A stretch of 43,173 nucleotides of DNA, from positions 1 through 43,173 of the forward strand of contig JBDTMC010000008.1 in assembly GCA_039934475.1 (NCBI GenBank). Reading direction: 5' to 3'. This document shows positions 31,169 to 39,363 of this stretch, piece after piece. The number at the start of each line of letters is the position of its first letter. Positions within the stretch are counted from its first letter, which is position 1. The notes under the pieces are model-generated. The model saw nothing but the letters and a program-made list of their open reading frames with translations, was not told where the DNA came from and searched no databases. The DNA comes from JBDTMC01 sp039934475 (lineage in GTDB: Bacteria > Acidobacteriota > Terriglobia > Bryobacterales > Bryobacteraceae). The position numbers were made by a program, and so were the translations under genes.

Positions 31169-33358
31169 ATGACCGAAGCCGTCGTCATCTTCAGTCTGCT
31201 GGTGGGCACGAGCATCGTCGCGGCTGTCCTGTTGCTCGCCATAAATCGCCGCCTTCGGACCGATCCGTTCGCCTACTACTGGGCGATCTATTGGATCCTT
31301 CAAGTTCCGCTGTACGTGGTCGGCACGATCTACTATTATTTTCACCTTTTGGATGGCTGGCAGCCGCTGACCATGATTCCGCTGGTAGCGGCTCAAGCGG
31401 CGACACTCATGGCGGCCGGCAGGGCTGCCAGTGGCAAGCGGCCCTCAGTGCGCAACATCGGAATCACTGCGCTGATCGCATTGTTGCTGATGAGCGCCTA
31501 CTGCGCCGCTGGGGGGCTCCTCTTCGGTTATGGCTTTTTGGGCCAAGCCTTCTCGGCAGCCAGAGGGTACGCTATAGCGGCGGCGACAGCCTTCTTCGCC
31601 TTTCACCTGTGGCGTTCCAACCCGCATCCCCGACTGGCGGAAGGACTGATGATCCTCAGTTCGGTGGCGATGGCCCTTAACTTCTTGTTCATTGGAGTGT
31701 CCGGTTCGGGTTTCGTGGTTTATGACGAGAGTACGCCCACATCCTCTCTGGTGGCCATTCTGCTCCAGTTTGGCGTTTCGGCCGGTATCATTGTTCGCAT
31801 TCTGGAACGAGCCCTTGGCGCGGCCAATGCCGCCGCAGAATCGGACCGCCGGTTTCGGGCGCTGCTGGAATCGATCGGCCTGCTTGGAATCGTGGTGGAC
31901 AAAGAGTGCCGCGTGGAGTTCGCCAACCGCTACCTGCTGGAGCTTACCGGCTATCAAGTCGAAGATATTCTTGGCAAGGACATCGCATCCCTCTGTGCTT
32001 CACCTCAGACGAGGGACACGTTGTGCACTGTTTTCCGGCAAGGAATGTCAACGGGTAATATGGCGGCGAGTGTGGATGGGATCATCCTCACGCGCGGGGG
32101 GCGCGAGCGCTCCATCCGCTGGGTGATTACCGTACTACGCGGCGATTCCGAAAAGATTACCGGCTGCGCTGCCGTTGGCTACGATGTGACCGAGGAACGC
32201 GAACGCGAGGAACAGCACCGCCAGGCGCAGAGGGTGGAGAGCATTGGCCGGTTGGCGGGCGGGGTGGCGCACGATTTCAATAATCACCTCACCGTGATCA
32301 ACGGGTACACGGAATTGCTGATGAAGGTGCTGCCCGGCGGCAGCACGGCGCACGGCTTTGCCCTGGAGACTCGCGCCGCCGGCGAGCGTGCGGTCGGCCT
32401 GACGCGTCAGCTACTGGCTTTCAGCCGGAGACAGATCCTGGAACCGCGGCTGATCTCCCCCAAAGAGATTGTGAGCGGCCTGCAATCGATGCTGCGGCGG
32501 CTGCTGCGGGAAGACATTGAGATCACATTCGATCTGGGACCCGGTAGTGGGTCCATCATGTGCGACCCGAGTCAACTGGAACAGATCGTAGTCAACTTAG
32601 TGGTAAATGCGCGCGACGCGATACCGGGTCACGGCCGCATTCTGATCCAGGTCCGCAATGAACAAACAGTGGGTGCCGGAGAGGGGCGAACGGCCAGTCT
32701 ACCGGCAGGAACATACGTCCTGGTTCGGGTGGTGGACAACGGTACGGGCATGGATGAAGAGACACGCCAGCGAGTATTTGAGCCGTTTTTTACGACCAAG
32801 GCAGTGGGGAAAGGGGTTGGCCTAGGGATGGCCGTGGTGCACGGCATCGTGAAACAGAGCGGCGGCTGGATACAGTTGGAGAGCCAACCAGGCTTAGGCA
32901 CCAATTGCAGCGTTTACTTTCCCTTGGCTATCGCGGGAAGCTTGGACCAGACGGCGGCGCAGGCTACGTCCAGCCTGCCCGAAGAACCCGCAAGCGCGAC
33001 TGTTTTGCTAGTGGAAGACCGAGACGATGTGCGTCAACTGACTCGAACGATACTTAGCGAAGCTGGTTATCGTGTTACCGATTGCGCGGGTGGCGATCAG
33101 GCGGCGGCGCTAGTGGAATCCAGCGGCGCGGCCTTCGAGTTACTGGTTACGGATATAGTGATGCCGCGCATGAATGGACGCGAGCTTGCCAATCTGTTGA
33201 AACGCCGGCAACCCGAGTTGAAGATCCTGTTTGTGTCGGGTTACGCCGCGGACGCGGTGGTACAGGAAGGCGTTCTTGAACCGGGCATCAATTTCCTGGC
33301 GAAGCCGTATTCTCCGCCGCAGTTGCTGGCGAAGGTGCGCGAGGCGCTGGCGGAATGA
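31169..33358 (+). CDS. Hybrid sensor histidine kinase/response regulator
   Basis: 729 residues from the ATG at 31169; the frame is open further upstream but overlaps the divergent gene, and this start begins directly with the first membrane helix. Residues 1-215 hold about seven hydrophobic segments with no recognised sensor domain. A PAS domain follows (about 225-345, ALLESIGLLGIVVDKECRVEFANRYLLELTGY). The HisKA domain has His368 (GGVAHDFNNHLTV), the ATPase has the N-box (NLVVNARDAI, Asn480), DNGTGM and GVGLGMAVVHGIV, and a C-terminal receiver has Asp662 (LLVTDIVMP) and Lys712. No output gene lies next to it, so it is an orphan signalling protein. Confidence 0.93.
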   Translation: MTEAVVIFSLLVGTSIVAAVLLLAINRRLRTDPFAYYWAIYWILQVPLYVVGTIYYYFHLLDGWQPLTMIPLVAAQAATLMAAGRAASGKRPSVRNIGITALIALLLMSAYCAAGGLLFGYGFLGQAFSAARGYAIAAATAFFAFHLWRSNPHPRLAEGLMILSSVAMALNFLFIGVSGSGFVVYDESTPTSSLVAILLQFGVSAGIIVRILERALGAANAAAESDRRFRALLESIGLLGIVVDKECRVEFANRYLLELTGYQVEDILGKDIASLCASPQTRDTLCTVFRQGMSTGNMAASVDGIILTRGGRERSIRWVITVLRGDSEKITGCAAVGYDVTEEREREEQHRQAQRVESIGRLAGGVAHDFNNHLTVINGYTELLMKVLPGGSTAHGFALETRAAGERAVGLTRQLLAFSRRQILEPRLISPKEIVSGLQSMLRRLLREDIEITFDLGPGSGSIMCDPSQLEQIVVNLVVNARDAIPGHGRILIQVRNEQTVGAGEGRTASLPAGTYVLVRVVDNGTGMDEETRQRVFEPFFTTKAVGKGVGLGMAVVHGIVKQSGGWIQLESQPGLGTNCSVYFPLAIAGSLDQTAAQATSSLPEEPASATVLLVEDRDDVRQLTRTILSEAGYRVTDCAGGDQAAALVESSGAAFELLVTDIVMPRMNGRELANLLKRRQPELKILFVSGYAADAVVQEGVLEPGINFLAKPYSPPQLLAKVREALAE

Positions 33359-33449
33359 GAGTAGAGCGCGAGACTTCGTAAGAATATTTAATCAGCGCCG
33401 TACAACCTGCGGGTCTCGACATGCGTTTAACTTAACAGGGAGACTGTAT

Positions 33450-35228
33450 ATGTCACACCGTTTGCTGGTAATTGCGGCGCTAAGCACCGCAGCCTTGTTC
33501 GCCCAGCCGGACCCTCCCGCACGAGTCGCGCGGCTGAGCCACGTGGATGGAACGATATCCTTTCAGCCCGCGGGAGTCGACGATTGGACACCCGCCGCCC
33601 TGAACCGTCCGCTGACAATCGGAGACCGGCTGTGGGCCGACGAAGGGTCGCGGGCGGAGCTTCAAATGGGTTCCGCGTCGCTGCATTTGGCGTCTCGCAC
33701 CGCCTTTCAATTTCTTAACCTCGATGACCGCAGCGTGCAGGTAAAACTCACCGAAGGGACATTGACTGTTCACTTGCGCACGATGGATCCCGATGAGAGT
33801 TTCGAAGTGGACACGCCCAACCTGGCATTTACTCTTCTGCGTCCCGGGGACTATCGGATCGATGCCGATCCGGACCAGCAATCCACGGTGGTGACGGTGC
33901 GCCAGGGACAGGGCGATGTGACGGCGACAGGCCAGGCATTCAGCGTCAGGCCGGGCGATCAGGCAACGATCACGGGCGATGACCGGCCATCGTATGACAT
34001 CCTTCAGGCGCCGGAACCGGATGGCTGGGATCGCTGGTGCATGGATCGGACGCAGCGCGAGGACCGCGCGGTATCGGCGCGGTACGTCAGCCGCGACGTG
34101 ATCGGGTATGAAGACTTGGACGACTACGGGTCGTGGTCAACGGAGGCCGAATACGGCGCGGTGTGGTACCCGCGCACGGTGCCGGTGGGCTGGGCGCCTT
34201 ACCGCTTCGGGCATTGGGCGTGGATCGAACCGTGGGGCTGGACGTGGGTAGATGAAGCCCCTTGGGGATTCGCGCCATTCCACTATGGCCGCTGGGCATA
34301 CGTAGGCAGGTCGTGGGGATGGATTCCCGGACCTGGAGCGATGATGTCAGCGCGGCCGTATGGCAGACCCGTCTATTCGCCGGCATTGGTGGCGTGGGTA
34401 GGCGGCGCCAATTGGGGCGTCTCCCTTTCAGCGGGCGGCGGTGCGCCTGTAGGCTGGGTGCCGCTGGGACCGCGCGAGGTATACGTACCGTCGTATCGCG
34501 CCAGCCAGGCTTACTTCACGCGAGTGAATACGACGAATACGGTGATCAACAACATCAACATCACGAACGTCTACAACAACAGGAACTCGACGAGGATCAC
34601 GTATGTGAACCAGTCGGCACCGAATGGAGTTACGGCGGTATCGTCCGGGATGATGGCGTCGTCGCGGTCTGTCAACCAAGTGGCGACGACGGTGACTGCG
34701 GAACAGATGAGATCGGCGCAGGTGCTGGGCAGTGCGCCGGTGTCGCCACGCCGCGAGAGCCTTTTAGGCGGTGGACGATCAGGCGTGCCCATTGCCGCGC
34801 CAAGGCCGCCTGACGGCGCTTTCCGGCGTGAGGTAGTGGCACGGTCGGCTCCGCCTCCGGCAGCCGTCCCGTTCACACAGCGGCAACCGATGCTGCAACA
34901 GAATCCGGGGCGTCCGGCAGAAGCGGCGCCGGCACCGGTTCGACAGACGGGTGTGCGAGTGGTAACGGCGCAGCCCGAAGTCATACGGCCACGGCAAGAG
35001 GACCGGCAAATGCCGCAACGCGCGAATCCGAACCCAGCGCCGGTAGCGCGACCTGAGGCACAGCCGCAGACGAGGCCCCAGTATCAGCCTCAGACGAGGC
35101 CCCAGGTACAGCCGCAATCGCGGCCGGCGCCGGTGTACCGGAATGAGAGTGGAGAACGAGCGCCGAATCGCTCGCAATCGCGTCCGGCGGAACGGAAGCC
35201 GGAACAGCGAGAGCGCAAAGACCATTAG
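33450..35228 (+). CDS. Secreted FecR-like/DUF6600-type protein with Trp-rich repeats
   Basis: 592 residues from ATG 33450, chosen for AGGGAG and the signal peptide (MSHRLLVIAALSTAALFAQ). A FecR-like beta domain follows (about 25-180: RVARLSHVDGTISFQPAGVDDWTPAALNRPLTIGDRLW, RAELQMGSASLHLASRTAFQFL, LRPGDYRI). Residues 240-345 carry Trp/Gly-rich units (WAPYRFGHWAWIEPWGWTWV, PWGFAPFHYGRWAYVGRSWGWIPG) typical of DUF6600. An Asn/Thr-rich stretch (TTNTVINNINITNVYNN) and a 110-residue Pro/Arg/Gln-rich tail with QTRPQ repeats end the protein. It is probably a surface or periplasmic protein of unknown role. Spacing to the kinase gene is 91 nt. Confidence 0.88.
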   Translation: MSHRLLVIAALSTAALFAQPDPPARVARLSHVDGTISFQPAGVDDWTPAALNRPLTIGDRLWADEGSRAELQMGSASLHLASRTAFQFLNLDDRSVQVKLTEGTLTVHLRTMDPDESFEVDTPNLAFTLLRPGDYRIDADPDQQSTVVTVRQGQGDVTATGQAFSVRPGDQATITGDDRPSYDILQAPEPDGWDRWCMDRTQREDRAVSARYVSRDVIGYEDLDDYGSWSTEAEYGAVWYPRTVPVGWAPYRFGHWAWIEPWGWTWVDEAPWGFAPFHYGRWAYVGRSWGWIPGPGAMMSARPYGRPVYSPALVAWVGGANWGVSLSAGGGAPVGWVPLGPREVYVPSYRASQAYFTRVNTTNTVINNINITNVYNNRNSTRITYVNQSAPNGVTAVSSGMMASSRSVNQVATTVTAEQMRSAQVLGSAPVSPRRESLLGGGRSGVPIAAPRPPDGAFRREVVARSAPPPAAVPFTQRQPMLQQNPGRPAEAAPAPVRQTGVRVVTAQPEVIRPRQEDRQMPQRANPNPAPVARPEAQPQTRPQYQPQTRPQVQPQSRPAPVYRNESGERAPNRSQSRPAERKPEQRERKDH

Positions 35229-35380
35229 TTCCTCATAACCAGCCTGGTACCGAAAAAATGTGGCGCCATCGGCAGTAAATCGAGTGCGCCACCCGTCCAT
35301 CCGTGATAGGCGTGGGTGCCGCTTGCAAAGCGCATGGGTAGAGCTGCGTTCGCGAACGGCATTGTTGAAATGAGGAAGTC

Positions 35381-36937
35381 TTGCGCGTACACCTTGTAAA
35401 CCCTAGCGATACTGCGTTCGGCACAGCGGTGATCACACCGCGTTGGTTGTTTGTGCTTGCAGCAGCCACTCCTGCTGCCTTTGGCGATCCAATCATATGC
35501 GATGAGACGCTGGAGCCATTTGACGTGACTTGCCTCAAACGAGGCGACGTCGTTGGAATAGGAATACATACGGCAAACGCCGTGCGCGGCTATGAAGTCG
35601 GCAGGGCCGCACATGAACAGGGTGCGACGGTAATCTACGGGGGAATCCATGCGACGCTGTTCCCGGAAGAGTCATTCAAGCTAGGCGCTGCCGATGCCGT
35701 TGTCAAGGGCGACGGAGATATTGCCTGGGGCGAGGCACTTCGCGATTGCGTCGGCGAGGGACCGCAGAGGGTCTATGACGGCGGACGCATCGGCGGCGAT
35801 AAATTTCTTCAGGCACGGTGGGATCTGCTGCCCCCGAACCGCTATATGTGGGCGTCTGTCCAGACGGTGCGTGGTTGCGCGAAGCATTGTTCTTTCTGCT
35901 CAGTGTGGCGGACCGATGGACAGAAGCCGCGCCAGCGCGCCACTAACCCGGTGATCGACGAGATTGTGGACTTGCGACGGAAGGGTTTCCGCTTCATCGC
36001 GCTGGCTGACGACAACTTCTATCCGGTAACGCTGACCGATTTGAAACTGGCTGAGCGGCAGAACAACCCGGCGCGGCTGGAAGAGCTCCGGGCCATCCGG
36101 CGGGAGCGGTTCGAATTGATGGAGCAGATGTCGAAGTTGCCGTCGGATACCATCTTCTTCACGCAAATCACGATGGAAGCCGCGGAGGACACGGAGTTCC
36201 TGGACGCGATGCGGAAGGCCAACATTAAGGGCGCATTGGTGGGCGTCGAAGCAGTGACTCCAGAGGGACTGAAGTCAGTATTCAAGGACTTCAACTGCTC
36301 TGGCGAAGAACTGGTAACGCGGCTGCGGACGTTCCGGAAGCACGGAGTGCACGTACTGGGATCGTTCATCTTCGGACTGCCGAGCGACCGACCGGAAACG
36401 TTCGAGGCGACACAAGAACTAGCGAAACGCGCCGACCTTACCTTCGCTCAATTCGTAATGTTGACGCCTTTCCCGGGGACTGTCGATTTTGAAAAGTGGG
36501 AGAAGAGCGAAGAGGCGAAGGAGAACCCGGCGAATGTCGACGGTATCCCTTTGACTCGCTATTGGCTGATTCCAGGGCACAAGCGGCCGAAGATGTTTAC
36601 GCCGCATCCCACGATGAGCTCCGACGAGATGAGGACGCGAACGCTCGGCGTGTGGCAGGGATTCTACAGCCTGAAGGCAGTGTGGCAGCGGTCAAACTGC
36701 GTTATTTCCCTGAAGAGCCGGCTGGCCTTCGTGCTGATTTCTTTGCTCTACCGCCAGATGTACGCTAACACGGGTATTGCTGCGGACAGCGCGCGGCGGA
36801 ACCGCGCGAATAAGCTGGCCACGCTGCTTGCGAAACCGACGTTGAAGCTTTTCCAGGCAAAGCCCATGCCGACGCTGCAGCCACCGGGACGGATGATGCC
36901 CAAGGCCGACAACACCGCGTTCCCAGTGCTGGGTTAG
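35381..36937 (+). CDS. B12-binding domain radical SAM protein
   Basis: 518 residues starting at TTG (35381) just after AGGAAG. The N-terminal part (about 1-130) is a cobalamin-binding Rossmann-type domain (MRVHLVNPSDTAFG, GDVVGIGIHTANAVRGYEVGRAA, YGGIHATLFPEE). The iron-sulfur motif is CxxxCxxC at Cys166, Cys170 and Cys173 (VRGCAKHCSFCSVWR), followed by the TIM barrel (GFRFIALADDNFYP, GALVGVEAVTPEGLKSVFKDFN, HVLGSFIFGLPSDRPE). It ends with a helical tail rich in Arg and Lys. Members methylate or rearrange unreactive carbons in hopanoid, phosphonate or secondary metabolism; no biosynthetic partner is adjacent, so the substrate is unknown. It overlaps the convergent SnoaL-like gene by 4 nt. Confidence 0.92.
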   Translation: MRVHLVNPSDTAFGTAVITPRWLFVLAAATPAAFGDPIICDETLEPFDVTCLKRGDVVGIGIHTANAVRGYEVGRAAHEQGATVIYGGIHATLFPEESFKLGAADAVVKGDGDIAWGEALRDCVGEGPQRVYDGGRIGGDKFLQARWDLLPPNRYMWASVQTVRGCAKHCSFCSVWRTDGQKPRQRATNPVIDEIVDLRRKGFRFIALADDNFYPVTLTDLKLAERQNNPARLEELRAIRRERFELMEQMSKLPSDTIFFTQITMEAAEDTEFLDAMRKANIKGALVGVEAVTPEGLKSVFKDFNCSGEELVTRLRTFRKHGVHVLGSFIFGLPSDRPETFEATQELAKRADLTFAQFVMLTPFPGTVDFEKWEKSEEAKENPANVDGIPLTRYWLIPGHKRPKMFTPHPTMSSDEMRTRTLGVWQGFYSLKAVWQRSNCVISLKSRLAFVLISLLYRQMYANTGIAADSARRNRANKLATLLAKPTLKLFQAKPMPTLQPPGRMMPKADNTAFPVLG

Positions 36938-37425
36938 ACCGCGCCCTGCACTTTACGCGCGCTTTCAACGCCAAACACAGGTAGATCGGGCTGATTGAGC
37001 AGCCCGATCTGCTTCAATACCGAAGCCTGATCCCAATAAATGTGTTCATGGGCTAGCTTGCCCTCGCGGAAGCGCACGATGGCGACCAGCGCTACTTCGA
37101 CGTGGCGATGGGTGGGCGCGACGCCTGGCAGCATCCACGGCATCTCCTGCGTGTGGGTAAACGAGAAGATCATCTCATCGACAAGCTGATCCGTGCCGAC
37201 GGTGCGCGAGATTGGAGTGAGCTTGGTATCCGGCGGCATGCTGGGAATGAAGTCCTGCGAATAGAAGGCCCGCAAGGCAGCTTTGCCTGCGCCACCAGTG
37301 AGCACGGGCACATGGTTGACGTAGGCGTCTTCCACCATGGTGGCCAATGTCGCTTCGGTATCGCGCGTCGCAAATTCGTGATTGGTGTGTTCTTCCCACA
37401 ACTGTGCCAAGTCCGCTGAGAGCAT
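36934..37425 (-). CDS. SnoaL-like/NTF2-fold protein
   Basis: 163 residues of the NTF2-like (SnoaL, ester-cyclase-type) fold: SADLAQLWEEHTNHEFATRDTEATLATMVEDAYVNHVPVLTGGAGKAALRAFYSQDFIP, then strands IFSFTHTQEMPWMLPGVAPTHRHVEVALVAIVRFREGKLAHEHIYWDQASVL. The WDQ end and the conserved His/Glu pocket are characteristic. The fold serves as isomerase, cyclase or hydrolase on small molecules. It is divergent from the MarR gene (107 nt apart), so the MarR protein may control both. Confidence 0.85.
   Translation of the reverse strand: MLSADLAQLWEEHTNHEFATRDTEATLATMVEDAYVNHVPVLTGGAGKAALRAFYSQDFIPSMPPDTKLTPISRTVGTDQLVDEMIFSFTHTQEMPWMLPGVAPTHRHVEVALVAIVRFREGKLAHEHIYWDQASVLKQIGLLNQPDLPVFGVESARKVQGAV
36983..37010 (+). 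terminator. Hairpin inside the convergent gene, possible terminator of the radical SAM gene
   Basis: AGATCGGGCTG (36983-36993) and CAGCCCGATCT (37000-37010) form a perfect 11-bp stem with a 6-nt loop, 46 nt past the radical SAM stop and within the 3' coding end of the SnoaL-like gene. No U-run follows on the plus strand, so the function is uncertain. Confidence 0.45.
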
Positions 37426-37494
37426 GTAGCAATTCTAGCCTTGCTTGCGCGGCATCCCCGAGTCGGACTACAACCTGTGCTTCCAACATACCTC

Positions 37495-37523
37495 TTGACA
37501 ATAGTCGTTTTAACGTGTATTCT
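37495..37523 (+). promoter_or_regulatory. Sigma-70-type promoter of the MarR gene
   Basis: TTGACA (37495-37500) and TATTCT (37518-37523) are separated by exactly 17 nt. The expected transcription start near 37530 is only about 3 nt before the ATG at 37533, which points to a leaderless mRNA. Confidence 0.7.
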
Positions 37524-37532
37524 GGATTTGTG

Positions 37533-38000
37533 ATGAGCAGGATTCAGGCGGAAATCAAACAAACGAAGCCGTTTCCTGTGGCGGAGGAAGAAGCAGCGGT
37601 AGCGCTGCAACGTACGGCCGACCTGATGGCGCAGCAGATTACTGCGGTGTTGAAGCCGCACGGAATCTCACCGGCGCAGTACAACGTGCTGCGCATTTTA
37701 CGGGGCGCCGGAAAAGACGGTTTGCCGTGTGGTGAAGTAGGCAACCGGATGGTGACGCGGGACCCGGATATGACGAGGCTGTTGGACCGCATGGAAACGC
37801 GCGGGCTGGTGGCGCGCATCCGGGAACAGAAGGATCGCCGCGTAATCACAGCGCGCATCACACCAGAAGGCGAAGCGATGGTGGGCCAGTTGGACCGGCC
37901 TATCGCGGAACTTTCGGTGCGTCAGTTCTCTGCCCTGACGAAGGCTCAATTGAAGACCTTGGTTGACCTGCTCGACCGGCTTCGCGAACTTGCAGACTGA
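37533..38000 (+). CDS. MarR-family transcriptional regulator
   Basis: 155 residues, a dimeric winged-helix repressor. Helix 1 and the recognition part are seen in VALQRTADLMAQQITAVLKPHGISPAQYNVLRILRGAGKDGLPCGEVGNRMVTRDPDMTRLLDRMETRGLVARI, and the wing in REQKDRRVITARITPEGEAMV. A helical dimer end follows. The ATG at 37533 fits the family length; there is no ribosome-binding site, in line with a leaderless transcript, and a GTG at 37530 is an alternative. It is 105 nt upstream of the pirin gene and divergent from the SnoaL-like gene, and is likely to regulate both in response to small aromatic or oxidant signals. Confidence 0.92.
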   Translation: MSRIQAEIKQTKPFPVAEEEAAVALQRTADLMAQQITAVLKPHGISPAQYNVLRILRGAGKDGLPCGEVGNRMVTRDPDMTRLLDRMETRGLVARIREQKDRRVITARITPEGEAMVGQLDRPIAELSVRQFSALTKAQLKTLVDLLDRLRELAD

Positions 38001-38105
38001 CCGCCCGCTCGCGCCGTTCCTGATTGGACCCGGGGAACGGGACGCAAGCCTCACGCGCCGTGCGGCGCGACACTTACCAGCGGTGGTCCCTCTTTGGAGA
38101 CATCG

Positions 38106-38804
38106 ATGATTACCCTCAGGCCCGCGGCAGAACGCGGAGTCTCACAAACGTCCTGGCTGGACAGCCGGCATACGTTTTCGTTCAACACCTACTTTGACCC
38201 GAAGCACGTAGAATTTCGGGCGCTACGCGTGATCAATGAAGACCGCGTGGCTGGCGGCGGGGGCTTCGGCACGCACGGTCACCGCGACATGGAGATCATC
38301 AGCTATGTGCTGAGCGGCGGCCTGGGCCATAAAGACAGCACCGGTACCGGGTCTGTGATCCGGCCGGGCGACGCGCAACGCATGAGCGCCGGCCGCGGGA
38401 TCATGCACAGCGAGAAGAATGCCTCAGCCACGGAGCCGGTCCATTTTCTGCAGATCTGGATCACGCCGGCGGACTACGGAATCGCTCCGGGATACGAGCA
38501 GAAGTCTTTCCCGCGTGAGGAGAAGCTGGGCAAATTCCGGCTGATTGCTTCGAATGACGGCCGTGATGGGACTGTGACAATCCACCAAGACGTGGATCTC
38601 TATGTGACCGAATTGGAGCCGCAAGACAGCACGACGTTCACCCTGCGGCCGGGCCGGCACGCGTGGATCCAGGTGACACGCGGCGCCATCACGGTGAATG
38701 GCACCGCACTGAAGGCCGGTGACGGTGCCGCAGTGAGCGACGAGACTACGCTTGCAGTGACGGCCAGTGAAGCGAGCGAAGTCCTGTTGTTCGACCTCGC
38801 GTGA
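38106..38804 (+). CDS. Pirin-family bicupin protein (quercetinase-like)
   Basis: 232 residues from ATG 38106, preceded by GGAGA at good spacing. The first cupin has FGTHGHRDMEIISYVLSGGLGHKDSTG and RPGDAQRMSAGRGIMHSEKN, giving the metal set His57, His59, His101 and Glu103. The second cupin (GRHAWIQVTRGAITVNGTALKAGDGAAVSDE) lacks a metal site, as usual. Bacterial pirins can open quercetin or sense redox through Fe; the actual role here is unknown. It is next to a MarR gene, a pairing seen often. Confidence 0.93.
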   Translation: MITLRPAAERGVSQTSWLDSRHTFSFNTYFDPKHVEFRALRVINEDRVAGGGGFGTHGHRDMEIISYVLSGGLGHKDSTGTGSVIRPGDAQRMSAGRGIMHSEKNASATEPVHFLQIWITPADYGIAPGYEQKSFPREEKLGKFRLIASNDGRDGTVTIHQDVDLYVTELEPQDSTTFTLRPGRHAWIQVTRGAITVNGTALKAGDGAAVSDETTLAVTASEASEVLLFDLA

Positions 38805-38811
38805 GGAACCT

Positions 38812-38846
38812 GCGGACTCACCCAGTGAAGCATTGGGTGAGTCCGC
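38812..38846. terminator. Bidirectional hairpin terminator between convergent genes
   Basis: GCGGACTCACCCA (38812-38824) and TGGGTGAGTCCGC (38834-38846) form a perfect 13-bp stem with a 9-nt loop. It lies 7 nt after the pirin stop and directly abuts the stop of the convergent gene at 38847, so it can end both transcripts. No strong U-run on either side. Confidence 0.75.
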
Positions 38847-39353
38847 TTATTCAAGGCCCCCCAGCAGGAGTTCCGCCTCTTCGGCGAGCGTGAAGAAGGC
38901 CACGGGGAGCGTCAGCAAGTCGGTCTGCAGAACGGGGCGAACGGAATCTGGGACATGCTCGCCGGGGATCACGACTACGGCTGGGCGATCGTCAGGCACA
39001 ACCACTGGAAGCGAGTGGACCATCTTCGCCAGCAACTTCTGCTCTGCGTCGCGGTCATAGCCGGGCAATAGTACCGCCATTTGATACGGCTGTCCGGCAG
39101 CCGTCCAGGCAGCGGCGGCCGCTTTCATGTCCTCATTCAAAAATGACAAGTCCACATCGATGCCGCGTTCAGGACGGCTCCAACTGCGGCGCCAACTGCG
39201 TTCGCGCATGATGAAATCGCGATACTCGCGGATGAAGCCGAGCAGCGTATGGCGCGTCTCTGGCGTCAGATCGGAAAGCAGAGCGTCCGGCTTCACCACC
39301 ATCGTCACGACGGTTCCGTCGGGAAGCACCCGATACTGGCTCCATGACATCAC
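38847..39353 (-). CDS. Hypothetical protein
   Basis: 168 residues that I do not recognise. It is soluble, with no signal peptide or membrane helix. The first half has RVLPDGTVVTMVVKPDALLSDLTPETRHTLLGFIREYRDFIMRERSWRRSWSRPERGIDVDLSF; the rest is alternating strand and helix (YQMAVLLPGYDRDAEQKLLAKMVHSLPVVVPDDRPAVVVIPGEHVP). An acidic C-terminal helix (LAEEAELLLGGLE) ends it. It begins 10 nt after the MBL-fold gene and is presumably co-transcribed with it. Confidence 0.75.
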   Translation of the reverse strand: MMSWSQYRVLPDGTVVTMVVKPDALLSDLTPETRHTLLGFIREYRDFIMRERSWRRSWSRPERGIDVDLSFLNEDMKAAAAAWTAAGQPYQMAVLLPGYDRDAEQKLLAKMVHSLPVVVPDDRPAVVVIPGEHVPDSVRPVLQTDLLTLPVAFFTLAEEAELLLGGLE

Positions 39354-39363
39354 TCAAGAAGTC

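Noticed and set aside
35225..35362. Short minus-strand frame (MPFANAALPM...) between the FecR-like and radical SAM genes
   Set aside because: It lies in a 150-nt gap, has no clear ribosome-binding site or family, and may be a remnant; not enough to call a gene.
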